Positions 1-8,400 of a stretch of DNA of 12,312 bases are shown in pieces (within the stretch, counting starts at the first letter, position 1; every line of letters starts with the position of its first letter). Under the pieces are notes generated by a model that saw only the letters and a list, made by a program, of their open reading frames with translations, made no database searches and had not been told where the DNA came from. The translations under genes were made by a program, and so were the position numbers. Origin of the DNA: Astrothelium macrocarpum (lineage: Eukaryota; Ascomycota; Dothideomycetes; Trypetheliales; Trypetheliaceae); the NCBI GenBank assembly GCA_021030915.1, contig JAGEMR010000280.1, positions 1-12,312 on the forward strand. The letters are read 5' to 3'.

Positions 1-78
1 CCACCATGTGCACGGTCCCACACAATGCACACTCAAATTAATTCTCAACACCAAGCATTCAGAATTAATTATCTCCAT
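1..78 (+). repeat. Left terminal inverted repeat of the Fot1-like element
   Basis: This pairs with the reverse complement of 2071-2148 with about 5 mismatches in 78 positions, most of them C/T or G/A transitions. The outer part contains GTGCACGGTCCCACAC. The outermost ~4 bp of the element are cut off by the window edge. Confidence 0.92.
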
Positions 79-82
79 CAAT

Positions 83-1880
83 ATGAATCGGATTGAAGAA
101 GTAATTACAGCGGCAGATGCGCAGAAATGTCCTAATTATATTCAGATAGCAAAATTATACGGAATTAATCGTTCAATATTATCGCGCCGCCATTGAGATA
201 TCATTAGATCCAAAAAAAAAACGATTTATAAGAATTCTGCCAAATTTTTATAATATCATAAAGATATTTTGATTCAATGGATTAATATATTTACGGATCG
301 TGATATTTCTTTTACGTCTCAAATGGCGCGAAATTTCGCTATCAATATAGCAAAATCAGAAATTGGAAAGAATTAAATAAATCATTTCATACAACATCAT
401 TATTCGTAATTAAATTCAATATATTTCATTTCATTTAAATTCATTCAAAAAAAGACAGATAATTTTAAATTATTTCAATTTTATTTTGAAATAATATAAA
501 TTATTAAATTATATTATTTTTATATTAATAATTTGATAAATCAAATCTAAAATGAATTAATATAAAATATTATTATATAATATATATAATATGAATGAAA
601 AAGATTTTATTATGAATTTATTTTCGAAATATCGTCGTATATTTAATAAAATAATATACAAACGAGATCTTTTTCGAAAATCTGATATAAATAATTCTCA
701 TGAATGAATTATTATTTTCATTATAATATTCATAAATAATGAAAATTTATTTTTTTCATTTATTTATAATATTCAATTCAGATTTATTCAAAAATTATAA
801 TTTCAATATATGAATTTTATTATTTATTAATATAATTTCATATCATTTTTATCAGATTAAATAAATGATAAAATTGGATTAATCTGATTAAAAAAAATAT
901 TCGATAAAAATATCAAAAATAAAATTAATAACGATTTTAAATAGAAATTATTTATTATGAATGATCATGAATTTTATTTTATTATAAAATTCTTTGATTA
1001 TTATCATAAATATCAAATTCTTATGATTATTTATTTTTTTCATTTCATTCATCAATTTCAGTCATTAAATATCAATTTATTTTAATCATTAATAAATTAT
1101 TATAATATAAAATTAGATGAATAAATCCAACGAATATAAAATTTCATTAAATTGAATAAAAGCAATTTTTTTTTATTATTTTGAATAATATATATAAAAA
1201 TATTTATACCAAAAAATATTAAAAATAAATGATTTCAAATAGAATTTTAATCATTTGAATTATTGATTATATTTGATTAAATTCGTATTTAAATTATTAA
1301 AAAATATTTAAATTCATTTTCAGATTCAAATTCAAAAATTATGATTATCATAAAATATTGAAAATATATATATAAATAATTCAATATTCAATTAAATAAA
1401 ATATCATAAAAAGAAATTAATAAATTTGAAATATTCATTTTAATTCTGAATAAAGAAAATTATTTTCTAAAAACCGAAATTTTAAATCTCAAAAATATTG
1501 TGAAATTTCAGAAATAATGAATCAAATATTGAAAGTATTTTAATATACCATTTGAATATGATAGAATGATGTTCTTTAATTTTAATAAAATCATATTCGT
1601 TCGTACGCAATAATAATAGAAGGAGAAGGCTGAATAATTTGAAATATAATAAAAAGAGGTTCATAAAATTCAGTTATAAATTAATAAATAAATTGAGATT
1701 GAATAAAAAGTAGAACGAAAACGCGCCCGGTAGGAAATTCAATAACAATAAAAGAAAAAACGAATTATTCGGCGATAATAAAAAGAAAAGATTATTGAAC
1801 AGTAAATTGTGAATAAACAATTTCATATAGAGACACATCAAATAAAACGGAATTAGAAGATTCAAAAATAATTATTAAAT
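83..1880 (+). pseudogene. Fot1/pogo transposase, inactivated by RIP
   Basis: A pogo/Fot1 transposase binds the element's inverted repeats and cuts and pastes it with a DDD catalytic triad. From the ATG at 83 the N-terminal helix-turn-helix is clear: MNRIEEVITAADAQ, then YIQIAKLYGINRSILSRRH, ending at a TGA at 194-196. The same frame continues with CENP-B-like helix-turn-helix sequence to about 400. Further on, in another frame, come YNMNEKDF (family: YNMDEKGF, Asp codon at 594-596), IMNDHEFY (family: MDGH, codon 960-962) and QSLNI (family: QPLDV, codon 1068-1070). All three catalytic Asp codons are now AAT (Asn). The last two are 36 codons apart, as in pogo-type transposases. The less mutated, basic C-terminal part runs through about 1560-1880; the end is approximate. 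The family is certain; the protein is dead. Confidence 0.88.
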
Positions 1881-2070
1881 GAAATTTAAAATATGATATA
1901 TGTAAATACGGAAATCTTAAATGAGACGGAAGGAATTTCTTATTCAGATCATTCAGAACGATAAATATAATTTCTATAATATTTTCAAAATTAATTTCAA
2001 TGAATTAGATTAAATATAAAAATGAAAGTTATTGATTATATATAATTTCATCTTATTATCTAATATGATT

Positions 2071-2152
2071 ATGGAGATAATTAATTCTGAATATTTGGTG
2101 ATGAGAATTAATTTGAATGTGCATTGTGTGGGACCGTGCACACGGTGGTGGA
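2071..2152 (-). repeat. Right terminal inverted repeat of the Fot1-like element
   Basis: Inverted partner of 1-78. It ends in GGTGGTGGA, immediately followed by TA (2153-2154), the likely target-site duplication. Composition changes here from the AT-rich element to ordinary DNA, which independently marks the element edge. Confidence 0.92.
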
Positions 2153-2154
2153 TA

Positions 2155-2636
2155 CTCCTAAGCGGCGCTAATGCTAGCGTATAATTCACATCCTCTGGTT
2201 AGCTCTCAGCTAGCGCGGTCCACCTTACGGCACGATCGATCAAGCTAGTTCGTGTGGCTCAAACATCTTCTATCTTTGGGATTTCGATCTCTTTGGCCTT
2301 GAACATATCTATTTCTGCGATTCATCGCGAATTGTCCCGAACCAAGTGAGCGATTCGTCGTGATCCCGTTGTTTATTTGTCGTTAGCGTCGGATTCGTCT
2401 GGCTAAACTCTTTCCTCAATCACGATTCGTCCACGGCTGAACCATTCTATCCTGGATTTTCTCGCTACTCATTAATTACTATTCGCAATCCTCGAAACCT
2501 CAAAGGTCTCTCTACAATCTGCAACCAAGGCGGACCCACAAAGGTATAAGGACTGGCGTGGTACTCGTATATCAGGGAGATCCATGGATTAGGGTTCCCC
2601 AGGACAAGGATATTATATAAGCATTCCGCTCCGCTA
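2155..2636. other. Island DNA between Fot1 element and SDR gene, no gene recognised
   Basis: Composition is ordinary. I see no recognisable coding domain. A plus-strand frame from about 2462 to 2765 is open apart from one TAA near 2550, but it matches nothing I know. The octamer GATTCRTC occurs four times on the plus strand, at 2319, 2352, 2392 and 2424, spaced 33, 40 and 32 bp. These could be factor-binding sites or a decayed short repeat; the function is unknown. Confidence 0.4.
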
Positions 2637-2920
2637 GGCATCCTGACGGAATTTGTGAAACAACAAAACCTCCGTTCCCGTAGCAACCCCACCAAATATG
2701 CTAGCAGACAGTACTCATTTTCTAAATACTCTTTTTCTTTGGCTCTGTATACACATATAAACTAAATGACTTCGAAATATGCTCCAAATAGGCTTTCAAG
2801 ACATCAATCAAATGTTTTATGAAAACAGCAGTCGAATGGGGACAACGGTTTGCCGGCAATTGTGGTAGCGTTGGTGAGAGTAACCCGGTTGTGTTGTCCC
2901 ACGAATTCTATCAAAATACC
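2637..2920. repeat. Diverged inverted duplication (2637-2670 against 2887-2920)
   Basis: The plus strand at 2637-2670 and the reverse complement of 2887-2920 match at 25 of 34 positions; eight of the nine differences are transitions. Read in opposite directions they encode GILTEFVKQQN (plus) and GILIEFVGQHN (minus). Weaker similarity continues about 25 bp past the core. The minus frame (about 2807-2977) is open for some 56 codons and reads like coding sequence, but it starts after a stop and lies just below the SDR stop codon. This could be a decayed tail-to-tail duplicated fragment or an unknown repeat. I recognise no protein family. Confidence 0.4.
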
Positions 2921-3028
2921 TGCCCCTTTGCACGCATTTCCCCATTCTTCCGAATTAAGGCAATCCAAGTGCTGGTTTTATCTCTACCTTGAAGCTGATA
3001 AATTCATGCGTAGCCCATCTCAAGGTGC

Positions 3029-4107
3029 TCAAGCCCAGTCTCCACATTTGAGTGGCGCAACAGTAGATCGAAGAAAGTATGGGTTCTCATCAATCTGCTT
3101 CCTGATTTCGCCAGTGGCCAATTCTTCGACATCCCATGACGCCCAAACGAAACGGCCGTGGAGAAATGCAGCTTCCTTGGTTGCGGCCCATACTGCGAAT
3201 GCACTCGCAATTCCACCTAATCATAGACAAGGCAAAGCGTCAGTGTCTTCATAAATGAGGGCGAGGGTCTACTAGATGAACGTACTGCTGTCGAACTTCT
3301 CCCGAGGCAGGCCCAGTGACTCAAAGTACTCATTCCACAAAAGCCCGGGATTATAGCTGACCACCTGAAGTTTTTCGTGTGGATTCTCCATAGCAATGAG
3401 CTGGAACAACAACGTACCGGTCGTCTTCGAGAGAGTAGTACCCGGACGCGCGGCCACAGCAGGATGAGTGTAGGAATGGATCGACGCTGATGACACATTG
3501 ACGATGAACTGACCAGTGCGGTGTCAGCTACGAATTAACCTTCCACGGACCGATAACACTAATAGAAAGAGGGCATCCTTACCTTCTGTTTCCCCCCTGG
3601 CTGCGAGTAAAACTTTTCAGCCAGATAAAGAGGAGCTTTGGCATTCACCTCGACCTGAGACCAGATATCGTCTATACCAGCCTCGAGAATTGGTTTAGGT
3701 TGCGGAGGCTTGGCAGCATTGGCAACAAAAACATCAACAACAATACCGAGAACGTCATTTAGCTCTTTCCATAATGCGTCGACATGGGCCAGATTTGTGA
3801 CGTCGCAGGCACGGGCGATGATCTTGGTGTTTGTACCGGCGGCCCTGGCCTCCTCCTCAAGCCGAAATCTCGCCTCCTCTAGTACATCAAAACGACGACC
3901 GATGATGACAACGGTGTCTGCCGCCGCGTGAACGAAGGCTTGGGCAATGCTTAATCCGAGGTTCACGCCACCTCCGGTGACCAAAACGACCCTTCCAGTT
4001 TGGCTGAGCTCAGGTCTCGTAGGTGTTATCGCTGGGTACACCTCCTGGTGTATAGTCTTGGTAAAGTTTGTCTTGGCAAATTCAAACAATCTTTCTACGT
4101 GTGACAT
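3029..4107 (-). CDS. Short-chain dehydrogenase/reductase (SDR), three exons, atypical catalytic site
   Basis: The predicted gene is the join of minus-strand exons 4107-3583, 3508-3286 and 3216-3029: 936 nt, 311 residues, typical for a classical fungal SDR. The ATG at 4107 has A at -3. SDRs are NAD(P)-dependent oxidoreductases with a Rossmann fold. Visible are the nucleotide loop TGGGVNLG (44-51; Asn where TGxxxGxG has its second Gly), adenine-contact Asp102, ANAA (129-132, in place of NNAG), the conserved Asn155, the SS pair (181-182), Lys203 and the PG motif (229-230). The C-terminus (FAVWAATKEAAFLHGRF, then VWASWDVEEL) matches fungal SDRs annotated from secondary metabolism and general oxidoreduction. 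The YxxxK Tyr is replaced by Thr199 (TTLSK). No signal peptide or membrane segment is seen, so it is probably cytosolic. Substrate is unknown. It is not mutated like its flanks and is the only plausible functional gene here. A pseudo-oxidoreductase role is possible. Confidence 0.9.
3217..3285 (-). other. SDR intron 2 (69 nt)
   Basis: Donor GTACGT splits a Ser codon (phase 1), with CTGAC about 25 nt before the acceptor TAG at 3217. Splicing joins KFDS to SGIASAFAVW and restores the conserved C-terminal SDR segment. Reading through gives a stop a few codons past the donor. Confidence 0.85.
3509..3582 (-). other. SDR intron 1 (74 nt)
   Basis: Donor GTAAGG follows the codon for Lys175 (phase 0). 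A GCTGAC branch-point-like motif lies about 15 nt before the acceptor CAG at 3509. Splicing joins the exon 1 end GGKQK to FIVNVSSAS, restoring the SDR beta-strand with the catalytic Ser. Without splicing the frame stops within the intron. Confidence 0.87.
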
Positions 4108-4980
4108 GATTAATTTGTGTAAGAAATTATGCTCGATTACGTTGGTACGATAATTTCCGGCTCAAGTTGCAAAAGGTAGTCCAGAGTATCACGGATGATT
4201 CAAAACTTGACAACACTAATAAAAGTCTTTCTCGTAATTTCAAGGAAAGAAACAGCATAACAATGGTATTAATCTTCAATTTATAGGCTGTCTGGAATAA
4301 CTGCTTTTCGGGCTGAGATGAATAATTGCTCAGATAAAGTCCTGATTCTCATTTGTGACAGTTGTTTCCATGCTAAAAATACCTGCCTGGAGCTATACCT
4401 AATATGAATGGTGTCCGCGGACGAAATAACACGGTGAGCCAGAAAAGTTTAAGAAGTTATGCCAAGAAATGTGGGGAACTGTAAAAGATTCAGTCAGCCA
4501 TGCAAACATCAAGAGACACTCGATAATAATGGACGAAAAATTGTCAAGAGCTTCTAGAGAACCAGAGTAATAAATCGAATCGCTCAATCTTGAAACGAGG
4601 ATCTTCTTGGAATACGTTCGACTGAATATATCCCTCATGACATTTCTTTATTGAAGCCTTCTATGGAGCCAATCTACGTGGCCACGGTACAGTCAAATTA
4701 GAGATTAAGGTTCGGGAAATCAGAACATTGATTTGATCTGTGGCTCGGTCAATGAAGAAAAGATTAAAGAATACAATTATGGGACTCCCATCAGTTTGCT
4801 CGCTTGGCCACCAATGGTTGCAATAAGAAGTGTCATCTGCGACTGCGACAGATACATGTGCCGCATATTTCGTAAGGAGGCCCTCATCGATGACGAATGA
4901 GAAAATCTTGAGAGCTATTTCTCAATGAACTTTCTACGGTTTCTATTCGCCTAGAATAGTATAGAAGTCCTCCTACAAAC
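4108..4980. other. Upstream region of the SDR gene, no other gene recognised
   Basis: This ~870-bp stretch of ordinary composition lies 5' of the minus-strand SDR and should contain its promoter. I see no clear TATA box close to the start. Small open frames on both strands (for example minus 4399-4638, and an ATG-less minus frame at 4661-4921) have no recognisable domain. No tRNA or repeat was recognised. Confidence 0.4.
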
Positions 4981-5198
4981 TGTGCGGTAATTATATCTTT
5001 CGCGGTTGCAGGAGATATTTCTCATTGCAGCCGCTGGTGTGATCAATTCCCACAGGAATCGGCACCAGTCGGGCCGTTCGAACCAACATCTGCGGGCACT
5101 ACACTCGCAGGAACGTTGGGCGTCCCCTCCGCACCGCCGCTTCCCCGCACCCTCCGCACCACCAAATTTGTATGAGAATTCGGGATCAGCCCAGCACA
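4981..5198 (+). repeat. Possible 5' LTR of the unclassified element (tentative)
   Basis: The segment begins TGTGC and ends GCACA, the TG...CA inverted ends expected of an LTR, and is 218 bp long. Six bases later TGGTGGTTACC (5205-5215) starts with the TGG that opens primer-binding sites pairing with a tRNA 3' CCA. A mutated open frame starts at 5299. Against this, the ends are short enough to arise by chance, no second LTR is in the window, and I cannot match the tRNA. Inference only. Confidence 0.25.
5125..5160 (+). repeat. Short GC-rich direct repeat
   Basis: CCCTCCGCACC occurs at 5125-5135 and again at 5150-5160, 25 bp apart, inside the most GC-rich patch of the window. The second copy abuts the inverted repeat at 5158-5211. 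Confidence 0.7.
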
Positions 5199-5211
5199 AA
5201 AATTTGGTGGT
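5158..5211. repeat. Perfect 12-bp inverted repeat with 30-nt spacer
   Basis: ACCACCAAATTT at 5158-5169 is matched exactly in inverse at 5200-5211 (AAATTTGGTGGT). It could form a hairpin in RNA or be paired binding sites. It lies about 90 bp before the degraded open frame at 5299. Function unknown. Confidence 0.75.
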
Positions 5212-5298
5212 TACCTTTTTAATTGAAATTTGTGCATTTGTTCGTTTGACTTTCTAATTCGGTAATTTTGAAATCGTTAACGTGATGATGAGATCGAA

Positions 5299-5721
5299 AT
5301 GGCTCGAAAATATCATTCTATTATATCTGATTCAATCAATTCAAATAAAAAATCAGTTCTATTTTGAACTGAATTATCTTTTTTAATAATTGAAATCAGA
5401 ACTATCAAATGGATTGAAAAAGTTATAATAATGGATAAGATTCCATTTATAATAATTAATGAATAAATTACGAAAATACAAATATCTTCTTCTATTGATT
5501 CGTAATCCAAATCATCTCAAATTAATATGAATTCATTTTTTAATCAATTATTATTTATTTCTTTAATAAATTTTTTATTTGAAATTCCATCACGGAATAT
5601 CAATATGATATCTATTCATGATAATAAAAAAATAATTCATTTGATTGAATCAGTAATTAATTTGATCGAATTGATAATAATTGAAAAAAAATTGAAATCA
5701 TTCTATTTCGATTTAATCTGA
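5299..5721 (+). pseudogene. Degraded first open frame of the unclassified element
   Basis: From the ATG at 5299 a single frame runs 141 codons to 5721 with only three internal stops (one TGA, two TAA), each obtainable from CGA/TGG or CAA by one or two RIP-type transitions. It starts MARKYHSIISDSI and later reads IPSRNINMISIHDNKKII. The region from 5527 on is uninterrupted. The protein would be Ser/Ile/Lys rich and without membrane segments once the mutational bias is allowed for. Position just after a leader suggests a gag-like first ORF, but I recognise no domain, so function is left open. Confidence 0.5.
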
Positions 5722-7177
5722 TAATTTAAATATAAAAATAAAAAAATATACGCAAATTTAAAAAATAATATTATAAATTCATTCGATTAATATTGAAATT
5801 TTTATTTTTATAATAATTTTGATAATATAAAATTTAATAAATTATCAAATAACTGATTTGATAATATTAAAATTAAAATTAAATCAATTCTAAAATTATC
5901 AAAAATTCGAAATCAAATAATTTATTTATTTATCAATTTATTAGAATCGGAATTATAGGCCAAAATTGATCAGAAATTAGTTCAATATTAGATCGAATAA
6001 AATGAATAAAAATTTATAATATTTTTTATTATTAAATTAATAAATAATAAAATTTCGTCCAAAATAATAGATAAATATAATCCAATAAAATATTTATATT
6101 ATTCGATTTATTATAAAATTAATTAATTGAATATCAGATATTCATTATTGAAATAATGAAAAAGAATCTTTTTCAGATAATTCAATAAATTAGAATAATT
6201 GATAATTTTATTTATAAGATTATTGAAAAATGAAGATATTTAAATGATTATGATTAAAATTCGATTTGATATTGGATTAATCAAAAAATTCAAAAATATA
6301 TCCGATTTTTTATAATTAATTTAAAAATTTGAAATAATTCAATAATAAATGATTCAATTAATTCAGAATAATCATTATTTGAATTATTTAAATTATTTAT
6401 CGAATAAAATAATTAAAAATATAGAATAAATTTGATATCAATTTCTAATTCTATGAATATTATTCTCATAAATATATTTAATTTTTATCAAAAAATAATT
6501 GATGAATAAAATATCGGATTAAATATATTTACCGAAATAGATATATTAAATGAAAAATTATAAAAAAGAATTTCTGATTTATCATTATTATTAATATCTG
6601 AATTAATAATGGATGAAGATGTATCGGCGTATTTAAAATAATATAAATAATAAAATAAATAAAAATTAATAAAAACTGAATTTAATAAAATGATGAAGAT
6701 ATTTAATCAATATAAATATAATCTTGAAGGATTCAAATTTTTATAATAAAATAATAAAAAAATTAAATTATTAATTGAAAGAGATATTATAAGAAATATT
6801 ATTATAATAATTTTTCAAAATATCAAAAAATGGAATCAGAAATAAATTAATTAATAATTTAATCAATCAGATAAATAAATAATTTATCAATTAGTCAAAT
6901 AAATAACTGATTCAATAATTAAAAGAATAAGATTATAATAGAAAAAATGATAAAAAAAAATGATGAAAAAAGATAAAATATTTAAAATAAATAAAATCAA
7001 TTTAGATATTCAAATTCGTAATATATATATAAAATTTTATAAAATTGATATTTTTATTTTAATAATTTATTAATAAATTCAATATTTGATAATATGATTC
7101 GGTGTATGATATATATTTATTATATAATCTGATCAAATCAATTCATAAATTTTAATATAAATATATGATATATTATT
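5299..7177 (+). mobile_element. RIP-degraded mobile element, class not recognised, cut by the gypsy element
   Basis: Composition drops abruptly near 5290 to roughly 15% GC with the same residual-base pattern as the identified transposons nearby. The plus strand is A-rich, as expected where G-to-A changes accumulate on a coding strand. A long frame interrupted by few stops begins at 5299, and another lightly interrupted stretch with a coding look lies at about 6550-6960. The right edge is the start of the gypsy LTR at 7178. The 5' order suggests a retrotransposon, but no diagnostic motif (zinc knuckle, RT, integrase) was found. Some of it could be non-transposon repeat. Confidence 0.6.
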
Positions 7178-7241
7178 TGTTGTGACCACCACGTCTGAAG
7201 GGTCACACTGCGGTATCCAGCAAGGATAAGCCGCGGGCACC

Positions 7242-7328
7242 AACTCACCAGTTCACCGGTGAGAAAGTGAAACTCACCAGCTCACCAGCGAGAAAATGAG
7301 ACTCACCAGTTCATCAATGAGAAGGTGA
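7242..7328 (+). repeat. Three 29-bp tandem repeats in the gypsy LTR (U3)
   Basis: Units at 7242-7270, 7271-7299 and 7300-7328 share the pattern RACTCACCAG.TCA, then GAGAA..TGA, with a few substitutions. A partial fourth copy (ATCTCATTCACC) follows. The first unit contains the self-complementary CACCGGTG. They lie just upstream of the TATA box, where LTR enhancer repeats usually sit. Confidence 0.9.
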
Positions 7329-7359
7329 ATCTCATTCACCCTGGGGCGAACAAATCAAA

Positions 7360-7367
7360 TATATAAG
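7360..7367 (+). promoter_or_regulatory. TATA box of the gypsy LTR promoter
   Basis: TATATAAG lies about 30 bp after the tandem repeats and well inside the LTR. It is the likely RNA polymerase II core promoter for the retroelement transcript. Confidence 0.6.
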
Positions 7368-7499
7368 AACGTAACGAAATCAAAATGATCTCGTTATATT
7401 CAAAATCATTCTTTAAATTAGTCTTTGATAATGTCTTTAATAGAATTTTGAATTATCATATCATATCATTTTTTATTAATTCAGTCCTTTATCGATTCA

Positions 7500-8400
7500 T
7501 TTCAGAAATCATTTTAATCTTAAATAAATTTGATTTTAAAAATATTTAAAATCATAATATATTGAATATTTTTAAAATGAATTAATAAAAATAATTATAA
7601 AATAATGACGATTTATTTTAGATTGGAAAAAACCGATTTATATCATGATTTGACGGAAAAATCAAAAAATCTGACGATTTTTACGAAAATCATTTTAAAA
7701 TAGAAAATTGATTTAATATTATTTAATTATATTTTATATTCAAAAATATTATGATAAATAATCAATTTCTTTTTATAATTATATTCATAAAAAAAAAAAT
7801 ATTCTATTAAATCCAATCACGTTTTATTAATTATATGACAGAAATTAGAAATCAAATGATCAATAATATATTTCAAAATTTTGATATATTCAAAAGGGAA
7901 ATTATTAAAATATTCGGAATATCCAATCAATAAATAATAATCGAATAAATAATTCTAAATATTAAATAAAAGATTTTAATGATAGATTATATAATCAGAT
8001 TTTAGGAATATATTCAATAAATCGAATAAAATGATGAAATATTCTATTTTATATTTTATAAAAAATTTAAAAATAATATCAAAAATGAATTAATATATTA
8101 TATAAATATCATAAATATTCTACCGTAATTAATAAAAATAATGATCGAATTAGACGACAAATTATATATAAGAATTCTAAAAAAAAGGAAAAGCCGAAAA
8201 TTAATCATTGGACGGGAAAATTTATAAATTCAGAATAATGATTATAACGATCTGATAGATTTTAATTTTATCGAAAAAAAAAAAAAAAAGAATAATATCC
8301 ATCCGAAAAAAGAATCTAAAAATAAAAAATATTATTTTTATAAAAAAAAGGGATATTTTATAAAAAATTACTGATCCAAATCTAATATGATATAACGAAA
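7500..8400 (+). pseudogene. Gypsy gag remnant with destroyed zinc knuckle
   Basis: Gag builds the retroelement particle, and its CCHC zinc knuckle binds RNA. At 8330-8371 the frame reads YYFYKKKGYFIKNY followed by a TGA. The spacing is exactly C-x2-C-x4-H-x4-C, but all four zinc ligands are Tyr (TAT, TAT, TAT, TAC), as produced by TGT/TGC-to-TAT/TAC and CAT-to-TAT changes. The preceding basic stretch (HPKKESKNKK) is also typical. The gag N-terminal part, presumably from about 7500, is too mutated to read, so outer limits are approximate. Confidence 0.7.

Larger units (their letters stand above)
1..2152 (+). mobile_element. Fot1/pogo-type DNA transposon, RIP-degraded, almost complete
   Basis: The two ends form long imperfect inverted repeats (1-78 against 2071-2148), and the DNA between encodes a decayed pogo/Fot1-family transposase on the plus strand. 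The right end reads GGTGGTGGA and is followed by TA at 2153-2154, the target dinucleotide duplicated by this Tc1/mariner-superfamily group. The left copy begins about 4 bp inside the element, so the left TA lies outside the window. Total length near 2.15 kb fits Fot1-like elements (about 1.9-2.2 kb). GC is very low in the centre (about 400-1480) and milder in the first 400 and last 600 bases. Stop codons and altered catalytic residues show it is non-autonomous. Family assignment is secure; the exact subfamily is not determined. Confidence 0.9.
7178..7468 (+). repeat. 5' LTR of the gypsy element (3' end uncertain)
   Basis: It starts TGTTGTGACC at the abrupt change from AT-rich to normal composition. 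The start could instead be TGTGACC at 7181. TGTGACC (7181-7187) and GGTCACA (7201-7207) form a 7-bp hairpin. Downstream come three 29-bp tandem repeats, a TATA box, then increasing AT content. The end at 7468 (TATCATATCATATCA) is a guess from the required terminal CA; the primer-binding site is not legible. Confidence 0.6.

Noticed and set aside
1482..1865. Two minus-strand open frames rich in Leu and Phe resembling membrane proteins
   Set aside because: They are antisense to the A-rich C-terminal part of the transposase; poly-Leu/Phe is the expected antisense product.
2465..2695. 76-residue minus-strand open frame
   Set aside because: No recognisable domain, and the opposite strand has an equally open frame. 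Part of it belongs to the inverted duplication. Not called as a gene.
2850..3254. 134-codon plus-strand open frame
   Set aside because: It runs antisense across the SDR third exon and intron 2, whose minus-strand coding sequence is clearly recognisable.
4399..4638. 79-residue minus-strand open frame upstream of the SDR
   Set aside because: No domain, no intron signals that extend it, and a length expected by chance at this composition.
4661..4921. 86-codon minus-strand frame without an ATG
   Set aside because: No start codon, no recognised homology, and not long enough to be significant across six frames.
4951..5257. Overlapping open frames on both strands in the GC-rich patch
   Set aside because: Both are open because of high GC; neither has a recognisable domain.
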